A DNA stretch of 64,000 nucleotides from the NCBI RefSeq assembly GCF_003286085.1, contig NW_020825288.1, positions 22,568,001 to 22,632,000 of the forward strand, given 5' to 3'. Of the stretch, positions 40,362-52,792 are shown in pieces; position 1 is the first letter of the stretch, and the number at the start of each line of letters is the position of its first letter. The DNA comes from Drosophila persimilis (lineage: Eukaryota > Arthropoda > Insecta > Diptera > Drosophilidae). The translations under genes and the position numbers were made by a program. The notes beneath the pieces are model-generated. The model was not told the DNA's origin. It saw only the letters and a list, made by a program, of their open reading frames with translations, and made no database searches.

Positions 40362-40441
40362 TTGCTGGCAATCAGCTAGTGGAACAATAAAAACTTAACC
40401 AAAAAACCAGAGAAAAACGAAGAAAATAGAGGCAAAACGCA

Positions 40442-40822
40442 ATGCTTAGACTTATGGAAAATGTACATTTTTATTTAAATGAAAATGAGGAAACGCCTGG
40501 CAAGTTCAACGACTCGGTGAAAGATATTCGTAAAATTTCAATTGGGAATCCAATTCGAATCCAATTTCGACTGCGCCTACGAATCCACATGTGCAATAGA
40601 TTGCTTAATTGTGAAAATGTTGAAAATGTACAATATAAAGAAACAATTATGACAGACAATACTCGTAATGCAAGCCGTTTCGATAGATGTGGCAGTGCTT
40701 TTATAATTGCTCACTTTTTGCACGCACTTTTTAGGTTTAAGAAGAGCAGTTGGGTGGGAATGATGTGGGATCCGAAATGGAAGATTTTTAAGGGGGGAAT
40801 GATGGCTCCAAAAGTAGCTTAG
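40442..40822 (+). CDS. Hypothetical small protein, 126 aa
   Basis: A true ATG opens a 126-codon frame ending in TAG. A TATATAA box lies 87 bp upstream and AATAAA at 40866-40871, 44 bp past the stop, so the ORF has the outline of a compact intronless gene. The product is basic and has no signal peptide, membrane helix or domain that I can recognise. The central part is rich in Arg/Ile and Asn, and the end has several Trp, Met and Lys residues. Codon use is AT-rich like the flanks, which weakens the case, and a chance ORF is quite possible. It could also be a non-coding transcript. No function is proposed. Confidence 0.25.
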   Translation: MLRLMENVHFYLNENEETPGKFNDSVKDIRKISIGNPIRIQFRLRLRIHMCNRLLNCENVENVQYKETIMTDNTRNASRFDRCGSAFIIAHFLHALFRFKKSSWVGMMWDPKWKIFKGGMMAPKVA

Positions 40823-41347
40823 CCCTTAAAAGAACGAATGATAGCTCCGCATAACATTGTTCCAAAATAAAAGACTGAAGACACGAACTTGGGTGCGAAA
40901 CTTGGCTAAACCCTTGGGTTGCCGTCAAGGGTCGATTGGGGTATAAGACAAGTAGGTGCCGTGCATGGTATCGTATCTGTCCGATGTGAATCACTGTCTG
41001 GTGTCTGAGTGTTGGATCTGTGTCTGGTGCGACGTGGAGTGTCTGATTATTGTCTGCTGGTCGAATGGTGTTTAGTTGTTGGGAGGATCGGCAGTGGAGC
41101 GTGGCCAGCAGTCTGCGCCGCTCATTGAACTCCTCTTGCGCAAATGGGCAGCACTTCTCTCCTCTCCGTCTCCGTCCCCCCTCCAACGGGCAACAGTCAG
41201 CGCGTGCATTTTTCTCTTTGACCGATTTTCATGGCATGATCTGTTTTATGGCTTTCGGTTTTCTTTTGCCATTCGTTGTTGCAATCGTGTGCGATCCGAA
41301 CGCGGTTCGTTTTCTGTCGTATCTCTTCGTTTTCAAAGTTCGCGGAG

Positions 41348-41391
41348 TATTTAAGTGGCACGAAACATGTTTGCAGACATACAGTTTCAGT
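41348..41391 (+). promoter_or_regulatory. Core promoter (TATA-like plus initiator) of the CRAL-TRIO gene
   Basis: TATTTAAG at 41348-41355 is followed by an initiator TTTCAGTT with its A at 41389. Downstream, a leader exon with no ATG-initiated long frame ends in a consensus donor (AAG|GTGAGC) at 41493/41494. The TATA-to-Inr distance of about 41 bp is slightly long, so the start could instead be near 41379. Confidence 0.55.
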
Positions 41392-41493
41392 TAACATCTT
41401 GAGCGCTTCGGTTGTGTCAATCATACGTCGCGTTGTCCATTGGATACTAAAGGATTACTCACTGACTAACTAACAAAACACTCTCTAACCAAG
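41389..41493 (+). other. 5' UTR exon of the CRAL-TRIO gene
   Basis: Inferred leader exon from the initiator to a consensus donor at 41494. It would splice over 2.74 kb to the acceptor at 44236-44237, exactly at the ATG. Inference from promoter and splice signals only. Confidence 0.5.
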
Positions 41494-44237
41494 GTGAGCC
41501 CTACTCATACCACACGTACATATAGTACATCTCGTATATCTCTGAAGTGGCAACATTTTTGCGGGGCAGTTGTCATGTGTACAGCGGAGGACAATGCATG
41601 GAATTTAAATGAGTGCGACGGATAATAAACGCGATAAAGTGTGCAAATCATGTGTGGAATGTCAGACATACAAAAGAAGTGAAGGATTTTTGGGGGTGAC
41701 CATCCAACGGAGGTCCATAAATTCCACAATGGAACAATAACTCGCTTTAAAATTGTGCAAATAACTCAAGCTGAATGCCAAAGAATAATAAGAATAGAGA
41801 TTTATGCTGTCCAACAATGTTCAAAAGAATCTTAAGAGAATTCATAAAATGCATCACATATGCAAGGAATAACTTTGGTGTAGTTTTTGAAGCTCAGAGT
41901 TTAATGACTTTTTTATTATGTGGGAAATATGACAGAAGTGAGTGACAAGGAGAAATTATTTTTATTATTTGGGTAGTCTTTTTAATTAGTTAACAATGAA
42001 ATATAATTCGTATACATATTTATCAGGAATATTTCTAATTTTTGGATATAATAATAATAAAAGAGTTGAAAAATGCAATATAATCAAAATAAGCTTTGGA
42101 GTTCATCTAAGTATAGTACATCAATCCCAGTTCCCAAACTCAAAGCTGAAACTAGTTTTGGACTCATTTTTTTAACAAAGTTTTCTTTCAAAAACGTAAT
42201 CTATCAAGTTTGTGTACAAATGAAAACCAATCGATTGATTCCCTTGAATTAAAAAAGTAAAAGTCATTCTTGGAATTTATAATTGCTTTAAAATACCTTT
42301 ACTTTTAACAAAAATAATACCTTAAATCTATTAAAAATTCTTCATAATTATAATCCCTCATAAGAAGTAAATAACATTTAGTATGAAGAATGCCAAGCCC
42401 TTTCAATTCGTCTTCGTTCTTCTTTAAGGCCGAAACTCGTACTTGTTTGCAGGCCACTTCCTCAGGCACTTAAATGTTACCCACAAATGTTGCTGAAATT
42501 CTTACTCAAAAAGTAATAGCATTACAAAACAAATGGGCAAACAGAATTATTGTAATGGCAAATGGCGCAAAGAGAGAGACAGGTACAGAGGAGAGACAAA
42601 AGCTGAAAGAGTCTAAAACCGAAAGCACTTCCACTGAAGCCTGAAAAGACCGAAAAAAGAAGGAAAAATGAGTTGGTAAAACCAGTTTTCTGACCATTTT
42701 TCTTGACTCTTGGCCACTTGATTATCGTCTGGTTTCGCGCTGTTTTGTTTTGCTGAAGATTTTCGCAATATGTGCCGCAGAGTTGCAAGCCAGTCACATT
42801 TGCAACAGACGCAATGGCCATTAGCAGTGGCTGCAACATCAGCAGTAACCACATACACACAGTAATTTCGAGTCTAGACGTGCCTCCTCCTGAAAAATCA
42901 CCGCCAACATCAGCGCCGGTAATTGCAATTCTAACAGGTTGCAATATGCAACTTCATACTTGCAGCTGCTGGTGGTAAATGGGGCATAAAGTATCCTAAA
43001 TCAAATCGCTTTCATTTTCGCTAGCTTGAGCTTAGGTTTTTGGCTTATTTCGAGAGCTCTGCCTCTTACCAATTGTTTTTGCTGTTGACCCCAAATGGAA
43101 TCTGAGTCTGAAGTGTTGAAAATTGATACGAAATTTTGTTGATGTGTTCCAAATGTTTTGGCTAAAACTGGAAATTAGTTTCAGTTGAACTTTCGAAATT
43201 TATACACAGAAAAAACAGTGTGAAATATTGATATAATATTCAAATCAAATTTTTGCTGTGTGGGGCGCAAATTTACATAGATAGAAAACTTCTTCTGATC
43301 AACACAAAAAGATTGGTTTCCATTATAGAAAGGTAATGATTTATTCCACAATTATTCTTTATATTATTCGGAATGTCGCCTTGAACTCTAATAGCTTTCA
43401 TTCTCTACTCAAGCTAATTTATAAACATATACTCGTATAAATCTTCAAAAGTCAATTACCTCATGGCAGAAAGTAAAATTGTATGCCTGACTAAAAAAAA
43501 GAGACAAAGAAAAATCAACAAGCCAAAACAGAAAATCACGCCCCAAAGAGCGTAAACAAAAGCTCTAAAGTATTTAAACAAAATATATAATATAGTAATA
43601 CATAGTATATACATTATACATTTATCACTATTTTACGCTCCCCAAACCAAAGCTTTACCTAAGATCAGAAGAGATTTGCATTATAATTATTTGATATCCC
43701 TTCCTCCCAACATACTATATGTATTTTGTTACGCATTTCGGGTTTTCTTATATGGATGATCGCACAAACAGCAGAGCTGACAGAGAGAAAGAGAAAGAAG
43801 CAAAGCCATGAATAGTTTTTGAGGTCGATGTCAGCTAATTTTGTTGTGGCCCTTACGCAAAGTAGGGTCTCTAAGTACCCGAACACCTGCTCTGGGCAGG
43901 GGCGGGTCTGGAGTAATGCATATTTGGCCATAGCTCCATGCAAAGTAATGAATCGAGGCACTGACGTGTGACCGCAAGACGGGGGAAGCATTTTGAAAGC
44001 GCGCAATTAAAATGTCAAAAATAATAAAAATAAAGTGTTGCAATAGAGCGGTAAGCGTAGAATGAGGGATTGTCATTATAATGGACCTCAGATGTGACTT
44101 TGATCTGTAGAAAAAATTAGGGAACTAAATTTAATGCACAATGAACAATTTATATTTCCTTTGGAAGACGTTTACCTTCAGAAAAGTTACACTTTTTACC
44201 TTCCATAATCGAATATATCCGTCTCTTCTATCCCCAG
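41494..44237 (+). other. 5' UTR intron of the CRAL-TRIO gene
   Basis: AT-rich sequence with no supportable exon. It begins GTGAGC and ends in CTATCCCCAG. Large first introns of this type commonly hold enhancers in Drosophila. Confidence 0.5.
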
Positions 44238-45224
44238 ATGATGATGCTACACCCCACACCCGCTCAGCGCGTAACCATTCGCGAGGAGCTGCGCGAACCC
44301 GAGGATCCAGCCGACATTGAGCGTGATATCAAGCTGATCCGCGAGTGGCTGGAGACACAGCCGCATCTGCCCAAGGACATGGACGACATGCGTTTGACCA
44401 CGTTCCTGCGCGGCTGCAAGTTCAGCCTGGAGAAGGTAAAGAAGAAGCTAGACATGTACTACACGATGCGGAATGCGGTACCGGAGGTCTTCTCGAATCG
44501 GGACATCAACCGCGAGGAGCTTAGCCTTGTGCTTGACTATGTGTAAGTAGAAGAGTAGCCATAGTCTGGGCAACTGTTCCTAACCTATTGATATCCCTTT
44601 AGACACTGTCCCACCCTGCCAGGGATCACTCCCAATGGACGTCGGATCACGTTTGTGAGGGGCATCGACTGCGACTTCCAGCCGCACCACATTCTGGACG
44701 CCATGAAGGTGGCTCTGATGATCGGAGATGTCCGTCTGGCGGAGGAGACAATCGGCATTGCCGGTGACATCTTCATTCTGGACGCGGCCCCAGCCAGTGC
44801 CGCTCACTTTGCCAAATTCTCACCCTCGGTGGTGAAGAAGTTTCTGATTGCCGTCCAGGAGGGCTATCCAGTGAAGGTGAAGGAGGTCCATGTGATCAAC
44901 ATCTCCCCGCTGGTCGACACCATCTTCAACTTTGTGAAGCCATTCGTGAAGGAGAAGATCCGCAGCCGCATCACCTTCCACAACGATATCGACAGTCTCT
45001 ACAAGGTGGTGCCCAAAGATCTCTTGCCCGATGAGTACGGCGGCAAGGCTGGCAGCGTCGTGGAGCTCAATAAGTGGTGGAAGCAGAAGCTGGCCGACAA
45101 CACCAAGTGGTTCCAGGAACAGGAGGATAAGAAGGCCAATGAATCTCTGCGCCCCGGCGCCCCAAAGACCAGCGATGATCTGTTCGGCATGGAAGGTACC
45201 TTCCGTCAGCTGAACATCGATTGA
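44238..45224 (+). CDS. CG2663: CRAL-TRIO (SEC14-like) lipid-binding protein, alpha-tocopherol transfer protein-like
   Basis: Two coding exons (44238-44542 and 44603-45224; intron 60 bp) give 308 residues. The N-terminal third is the helical CRAL-TRIO-N region (LREWLETQPHLP-like helix, DMRLTTFLRGCKFSLEKVKK). Residues from about 95 to 250 form the SEC14 lipid-binding fold, ending in the typical NPLV-type stretch (INISPLVDTIFNFVKPFVKEK) and PDEYGGKAG near the end. Such proteins carry small hydrophobic molecules (tocopherol, retinoids, phosphoinositides) in the cytosol, but the ligand here is unknown. There is no signal peptide. The ATG sits directly on the splice acceptor and is followed by two further Met codons, so translation could begin at any of the first three. 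It lies between Orco and Or83a, as I remember for CG2663 in D. melanogaster. Confidence 0.9.
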
Positions 45225-45433
45225 TCACGCATCCGCATACCCACGCACCATGCCTTATGCCCCAAGCGCATCTACTTGTGTATATTTTAGCCACTCATTT
45301 GTTTAGTCCAAGCTCATGTGCACTACTATTGCTTAAACGCTTCATTCTGTCGCCTGTTCCATTATCTATTTACTACATATACTCGTACTCGTATATATCT
45401 TCTCATTCGTACATCGCAGTAATTACATACAAT

Positions 45434-45439
45434 AATAAA
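45434..45439 (+). other. Poly(A) signal of the CRAL-TRIO gene
   Basis: AATAAA about 210 bp after the stop, with further AATAAA copies near 45463. Confidence 0.6.
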
Positions 45440-45672
45440 GAAGCAGCAGCATATTAAGGAATGAATAAATAAAATCCACATGTCGTTTACACTATCCAAC
45501 AAGGAGAAGTGGCATTGGGCGGGTGAACAACGAAAGCATCGAAATGAAAAATACGACTCGACATTTCTCAGCGAATGCACCATTAAAGTACAAGTAATGG
45601 CCACGAATATAGTGAAGACTACTGACTGCACTGACTATCCGATTGTTGATTGCATCTGCCACAAGAGCACCC

Positions 45673-45700
45673 CCACACACACACACACACACACACACAC
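45673..45700. repeat. (CA)n microsatellite
   Basis: CA run of about 13 units. Confidence 0.85.
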
Positions 45701-46524
45701 CCAGATGCAGACACAGATGCATACAAGAGCATATTTCACTCGTCGCGTCGCATGTCTCCACTTTGTGCAACATGCACATTGATGGCGGAAACGGAAACTT
45801 GTCGCAGTTCCTCCTCCCACGGCACTAGGGGAGGCAAAGGGCAAGGCGGAGCAGGACAATCCTCCCACTTGACTTACTTCGCCTGACATATTGGTTCCTT
45901 TTCCCATTGTCCTGTGAGCGATTCGGCGTACGAAATCAAGCGTGGCCGACATTTCGCAGTCACGACTCGACTCCGGACATGGTCTGCTCTGCACTGCCTT
46001 TCAATGTAAAGATTTTTGTAAATTTCCTTTCTTTTTTAAGTCGTATGTCAGTCTGAGGAATGGCTAAGAATTTGTTTGCCTGCCTAGACGGTCAAGTGGC
46101 GTTATGATTTGCAAAGAAATGTTGCCAAATTTCCCACAACTAAACCATATTTTGGAGTAAATGTCTGTTGACCAACTTCACAGATAAGGTCTTAAGCCAA
46201 ATGGAATTAAATGAAGTATGAACAAATGCATTCCCCACAAATTGGTTGAGGAATCACACATTGTGCTGCAACAGTTTTCGAAATGAAGAAACAAATATTG
46301 TTAATAATTAATGGGGAAAATTCTTCTTTCGTACGGTTAATCATTCATTAAGTTATTTCCACCACAAAGTTGCCAAACTTTTGGTAATTGCTTCAACCAA
46401 AAGTTTTCCTAAATCAATTTGCTTATTATTTATTCAAATTATATTAATTTGTAGAGCCATTTTGGGTGTCTGCTGCTGTCTTGCCTCATTGCAACGTGTA
46501 ATTTAAAGTTTTCTTGGTCGAGAG

Positions 46525-46531
46525 TATATAA
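46525..46531 (+). promoter_or_regulatory. TATA box of Or83a
   Basis: TATATAA about 97 bp upstream of the preferred Or83a ATG. Transcription would start near 46555, downstream of the most 5' in-frame ATG (46553), which argues for the later start. Confidence 0.5.
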
Positions 46532-46621
46532 TTTCTAGCTTATAGAAATAAAATGATAGAAATATTCAGCATATATAAGGATATCAAATCAGAAATGCTC
46601 CTAATAATCCGTAAAGACACC

Positions 46622-48171
46622 ATGAAAGAAAGAAACCCTCCACTTAAGATTAAAGACGACTCAGAACGTCGAGATCTATTCGTCTTTGTGCGTTATACCA
46701 TGTGCATAGCAGCCATGTATCCATTTGGGTATTCCCTCAAGGGATCGAGCTTCCTGGGGCTCCTGGTGCGAGTACTGGATTGGTTCTACGAGATCTTCAA
46801 CTACTTTGTGTCCGTGCATATTCTTGGCTTGTACATCTGCACCATTTACATCAACTATGGCCAGGGGGACTTGGACTTCTTCGTCAACTGCATGATACAA
46901 ACAATCATCTATCTGTGGACCATCGCCATGAAGCTGTACTTCAGACGGTTCCGGCCAAAGATGCTCGATGAAATTATGTCAATAATCAATGAGAACTATC
47001 ACACGCGTTCTGCCCTGGGTTTCAGCTATGTGACCATGTCGGGGGCCCATCACGTGTCTAAATTGTGGATTAAAACGTATGTTTATTGCTGTTATATTGG
47101 AACCATATTCTGGCTCGTGCTACCCATTGCCTATAGGGACAAGAGTCTGCCTCTGGCCTGTTGGTATCCATTTGATTATACGGTGAATATAGTTCTCTAT
47201 CTCTGACTAAATGTAAAATAATGTAATCTTTTCTCTAGCAACCTATTGTATATGAAACAGTCTTCTTTCTACAGGCCATTGGCCAGATCCAAGTGGCAGC
47301 TTCTTTCGCGTCTTCTAGTGGTCTTCATATGGTGTTCTGTGTGCTTTTATCGGGGCAATATGACGTTCTTTTCTGCAGCCTGAAGAATGTCTTGGTCACC
47401 AGTTATATACATATGGGCGGGAATATGGCAGAACTGAGGTTTACATTCAAAAACTCAAATGAAAACCTTAATATCCATTAGTTTCCCATCTATAGACAAC
47501 TCCAATCTGAACAGTCTATTGCCGATGCTGAACCCAATCAGTATGCCTATTCCCATGAAGAACAGACCCCTTTAGAGCAGCTACTCCAGCATCCACGGCA
47601 AGATGAATCCTCTAGAGATTTCCTCAAAGCCTTCAAGCGATCCTTCAGGCACTGCATTGACCACCATCGCTATATAGTAGACGTACTCAAGAAAATGGAG
47701 CGCTTCTACAGTCCCATTTGGTTTCTCAAGATTGGAGAGGTCACCTTCCTCATGTGCCTTGTGGCTTTCGTCTCAACCAAAAGCACTACGGCCAACTCGT
47801 TTATGCGGATGGTATCCCTCGGGCAGTACTTGCTACTGGTGCTCTACGAGCTCTTCATAATCTGCTACTTTGCGGATGTGGTCTACCAGAACAGCCAAAG
47901 GTGTGGCGAGGCCCTATGGAGGAGTCCCTGGCAGAGACACCTTCGAGAAATACGCAGCGATTATATGTTCTTCATGCTGAATGCCCGGAAACAGTTCCAG
48001 TTAACGGCGGGAAAGATCACCAACCTGAATGTGGATCGCTTTAGAGGGGTATCTTAGAATTCGATTACTTTTTTAAATTTTCACCTTATAATTTAGTCGG
48101 TTCCCTTCCAGACCATCACCACAGCCTTCTCATTTCTCACGCTCCTCCAAAAGATGGATGCTCGGGGCTAG
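46622..48171 (+). CDS. Or83a: Odorant receptor Or83a
   Basis: Four exons (46622-47182, 47239-47438, 47496-48048, 48112-48171) with introns of 56-63 bp give 457 residues, close to the 453 of the D. melanogaster protein. It is a 7tm_6-family tuning odorant receptor, an inverted seven-helix membrane protein that works as a heteromer with Orco. Long stretches match the D. melanogaster protein as I remember it, for example YICTIYINYGQGDLDFFVNC and the conserved C-terminal TITTAFSFLTLLQKMDA. I chose the ATG at 46622 because it gives an N-terminus parallel to the known protein (MK.....IKDDS.RRD). In-frame ATGs at 46553 and 46595 lie at or just after the TATA-predicted start site. The loop with QYAYSHEEQTPLEQLL is the most divergent part. 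Confidence 0.95.
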
Positions 48172-50328
48172 ACAATCGTTCGGATTTCGATTTTTGATTT
48201 TATTTATACAATTTTTAGTAATTATAAAAAATATTAGCATTTTAATAAACAGATGCAAACTCATGGTTTTAATTCATATTTCCTCAATAATTCTATCAAC
48301 TTTGGCAATGGCTCACACATTACACTCTCATACAGTGCGTTTCGAAGCTATAAGACAGTCGAAATTGTGCAAGGTTAACCAGAAATATTCTCTCAAACTA
48401 AAGCTTAAATGTTTCAGTGTTTCAATATATTCAAATTGCATCAAATTGGAAACTAAAAATAATTCCTTTAAAGTATTTATATTTCTGGTTCTAATCAAGT
48501 AAATTATTTCATACAATTTTAGTCAAAATTCTTTCATTCAGATTTAGTTATGAATTTATGGAAAATAATTAACTTCAATATTTTTTCGAATAGATTCAGT
48601 AATTGAATTATATCAACTACAGCATACATATGTATATGAAAATGTCGAACGACAATACAGAAAATTAGAGAAAAAAGGTTTCGAATTATCGATTAACTCA
48701 GATGTTACATCTTGTTCGAAACAAACCGAGTCAATTTTGTATTAGATTCATCATTTACCTGTTATTTAATACTCTATTATCCAATAAAAATCAAAATCCA
48801 TCTAATATCAAGGTTTCTTAACCATTCAACAACCGATTTGGTTATGAATTTACAAACAATTTAGTTTACCATTACATAAGATCGAAATTAATCGGCATAT
48901 TTCGGGTTAATGTGCGTCAACAATCTAATTTATCTAATGAATTCAAGTGGAAACCGAATTAATCTTCTCATCATCATGTTTTCTTATTTTGTTTAATTAA
49001 TGATATTAATTTTGATATATTATAAGAATATGTACAGGAAAATCCCGCCTTTCTCTTATAGTTTCGCAACGCACTTAATTTTCATATATGTATAAGTATG
49101 TATGTAGAAAGGTAAATAGAGTAAAACTAATGATGAACTAACATATAAAATCCATGAGGGCCGATCCGCTAATCTCAGTATTATTCATTTATTTTATTTC
49201 CTTCCTTGCAATCATTTCCGTAATCGAATTTATTTTGAAAGAAAAATTATACAATATAAAGAGAAGAACCAAAAAAATGTATGTGCTTGACAGATAAATA
49301 AATAATATTCACTTCAGTTTCGTTTCCGATTGCATTCTTAACACTAAAAGCGAAATAAATCATATACATTTATAAGGTACTTGGGTTAACTCTTCAACTC
49401 CGATACTTCTCCTCCCACTACTCGTATAATCAAACCCCCCCCTCAATCGTGTTAACTACATTTTGAGCAAGAAATATAGATGTTTAACAATTATTTGTAT
49501 TGTTTTTTTCTGTTTTTGTATTGTTTCTACTTACGGGTTTTCTCTCACAATCTTTTATTGTGCTTGGCATTTTGTACAGTATCAAAAAATCGGTTTGATT
49601 GGTTTTGTTGCGGCCGAAATACTACAGATTTTAGCTAATTTGCTTCAGATATTAGAATTAGGCAAATGCTCTAACACTTGCTTACAATTAGTTAATAATT
49701 AGCTTATGGTTTGCTCTACTCTTCAATTTTGTTGTTGCTGATTTCGATATAAAAATGTACAGTTTCTAGTTGTTCAATCGAGAAGTTCAGTAATGCTCTC
49801 TGCCTTCATTTATATATAAATTATATATGCTTTATAAAGATTGCCTTAATCTGTTGTATTATCTGTAATTATTATCAAAAAAATATATATGTATAATATT
49901 ACATTATATTTTATGTTCTTCTTACAAGCATTTTCCCTTTGCAATTTCCCTTTCTATCATTTTTTTGTGGTTTCTTTTTTTTGTTATTTGATTTTTTGTT
50001 TTTAAATATATTACACAAAGCATAACAAGGCGAGCAGCCATATAAACAACAATAACAACAAGGCAGAGAGAGCAACAATTTGTAATTGCTGCGGATTTTG
50101 ATAAATGCAATATGTTTGCTGTTGCTGTAGCCTTTGCTGTCTCCCTTTGCGCTGTACATCATCACAGATTGGGCTTTTTGTGCGACAGATTGAGTATATG
50201 ACATTATTCATGATTCTGTTTCCTTTGGCCTCGTCCTCCGCCTTCTGCGAGTGTTGCTCCTGTTGTTCCTGTGCTTGTTGCTGCTGCTGTCGTGGCTTGC
50301 TGTTGACTAGTTTGTGTTGCTTGCGCCG
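48172..50328. other. Convergent 3' region between Or83a and UBTD
   Basis: Very AT-rich, with homopolymer runs. It contains the 3' UTRs of two tail-to-tail genes and no supportable coding exon. The left block of 83A-type genes ends here. Confidence 0.5.
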
Positions 50329-52156
50329 CTAGCTCGCAAGCGACATGTGCACCGTACTCGTGCTATTGTCGTGGTTGTAGTGCTCCGTATTGATAATCAC
50401 TTGGACCACATAGCCCTGGTGTATGCTGCATTCGTCGATGGGCACCTTGTCGCCCAACAGTTTCCCACTGTAGAACCAACGCTGGCAACATGCATCCACA
50501 CCCTCCGTAGCCTAAATATCGGAAATCCATGAATTGGATAATTATTTAAGTCCTACTACATACAGAGCTCAACTCACCTGCAACTTCTTCTTGCACTGTC
50601 CCACCGTATCCTTGGAGTATACTGGCAGTTTAACATCAGTCATGCTCGATGATATGCGCAGCTTGAGAAAGATCTCGGTGCCGCCATCCACTGGCTCTGA
50701 GTATTCAGCGGGCGAGTCTCGTCCATTCTCCTCCTTCACGATATTAATGGGATATGACAGACAGTATATAGGCACCTTGTACTGCGTGCCCAGCTCATCG
50801 TAGCACTCTGTGAGGTAGCTGCAAGACGAATGTTAGCCAAATTAGTAACCAGGCGGGCAATCCACTATCACTATCTTATCTCAAATCCACCATCCAGTCC
50901 CCTTCCCTCCCCATAAATACATTACCCAACGATTTGGCCCTAATGCTAATGATTCAATGCCAGCTGGGGTCGGGCATAGACTCCGATAAGAGTCTGATAA
51001 AAGAGGAAATGACGTATGTGACATATGGAATGGGACGGTGGGGTAGCAAGGACATGGACTGGGCCACATGCACGCCGTCAGACAGTGGAGTGGAAAGGTC
51101 AGCGCTGCATTTAAATAAATATGGTTTACAGTCCGATGGAATTGAATGCCAGCGTCGTGGGGCAGTCAAAAATCGATGTCTAATAAAAACGTTAGCGCGC
51201 AAATAAAGAGACACATGGCGAAGCCTCTAATGCTCTCCCTGCTTGTGAAGTAGTACTACATAATTGATCTATATTTTGGCCATGTGGTGCGTCATAAATG
51301 AAGGAATACCAATAGCTATGGAATATGATCGAACTGATTTGGAAAGCCATAAAATCCAAGATAATTGGTTTATTTGTGGGCACTTTCTTAAGGGAGTATT
51401 AGATATGTCAAAGTTGTATCTATTTGCAATAAATATCTACTAAAGAATTACCAAGCAAACCGAACTTGGTTCTATTTTCGGAAAGCTCTTACTAAACCAT
51501 TCCTAAATGCCTGCACGAAGAATAGATTCCAAATGTTTTCTAACCCACTAGCATGCCTCATCACAAATTTATAACACCCCAGGCATCGTCCATTAAGGGA
51601 CCCAACGAACCGCTGTCATGCATTAATGGAGTTATGGCTATAAAAAAAATCACTATATGCTATTGATTTTCTCACGTCGGGCGAGTGCAGACGAGAGCAA
51701 TTAGCATACTGTGGGCCATAATGGAAAAGGACTCAACTCAACTCACCCATTTGGCACTGACACGTTGGCCCCATCCAGTATGGCCTGGGCCATTTGAAAA
51801 TCCAGCCCTTCGGCGGCATTGGTGGCGGCGCGCAGGGCATCCCAGATTTCTTTGCGACCATCAAAGGCCGGGGCTGTATCCCAGAACTCGTCCCGCTTTG
51901 AGCGCAGCTGTCCCTCGGTCAATGGCACATCGGAACGCCAGCGTATTGTCTCATGGCAGAGTGGGCGATTTTTGCGCGACGCGCCCAAGGCAATGCCTGC
52001 GAAAACGTCACAAATCAAAAACAGATTGCCGATTAAGGGGTATTGATGCCACCGATGTGAAGGCCACTCACCTGCACTGGGTGGACGCGATATGCTCGCC
52101 GACGAGACGCTCATAGTCTCGTTGTCGGGATTCATGCGACATACACAAGCGCCCAT
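50329..52156 (-). CDS. Ubiquitin domain-containing protein UBTD1/2 homologue
   Basis: Four coding exons on the minus strand (52156-52072, 51996-51747, 50818-50578, 50511-50329) give 252 residues. The N-terminus MGACVCR has Gly2 and Cys4/Cys6, suggesting N-myristoylation plus palmitoylation, as in human UBTD1/2 (also MG-C). Then comes the UBTD region with [35 protein letters not shown] and CYDELG..Y.VPIYCLS, near-identical to the vertebrate family. The C-terminal 80 residues or so form a ubiquitin-like beta-grasp fold ([34 protein letters not shown]). The protein lacks a terminal Gly-Gly, so it is not conjugated. Vertebrate members bind UBE2D enzymes and influence p53/MDM2 and growth signalling; the fly role is inferred only. 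A 5' UTR exon ends at about 52286, with its acceptor at 52195. The third exon has a serine/acidic insertion. Confidence 0.92.
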
Positions 52157-52781
52157 TTTTGTGGCGGACGCAAGCACAACAGTGCCTCGGTTTCCTATCA
52201 AACAGCAAAGAAAGGATCCTAGAGGCAATATATACATTTATATATATAAAAGTATATTTGTATTAAAATTGATGAAAATTCTTACCTCTGCCCCGCACAG
52301 CCGCCTTGTTTGCTTTTTGATTTGTGTGCGTGTGTATAGTGTCTGTTTCGGATTTGTGCCTGAATCTATACTATGTTTGCCTTATTTTTATCAGGTTGGT
52401 TGTCTTTATTATTGTTTTGTTTGACTGCCTCGGTGATTTATTTTGCGCGACGAACATTAATTTTGTGTTTGTTTTTTTGTTTACATTTTACATTCGCTTA
52501 ATTTACAACATGGCAACTACACGGTAACTACATATTGTGGGGAAAAGAGGGTATGGACAATAGGCAACACGGCCCAGATAATGCAACGCATACAAGGTAA
52601 AATTCACCCGTTTTGCCTAATATACTACATTTTGTCTCCAAGGTATATTGTCCTCATACGCGAGGTGAGGTTCGTACGAACCTTGCAATTCGACTTGACT
52701 GTTTTGGCCTGCTGTCCATACCCCATTCCATAGCCCATTAAAAATTATCCTCTCACGACTCATGTTTTCGTTGCAGTGCAG

Positions 52782-52792
52782 CAGTGTGACCG
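52782..52792 (-). promoter_or_regulatory. Motif 1 (M1BP site) upstream of UBTD
   Basis: Minus-strand CGGTCACACTG is a perfect match to the Ohler Motif 1 consensus and is in sense for UBTD. An AAATATACCGG (Motif 6-like) lies about 25 bp away. This is a typical TATA-less housekeeping promoter signature. Confidence 0.7.
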
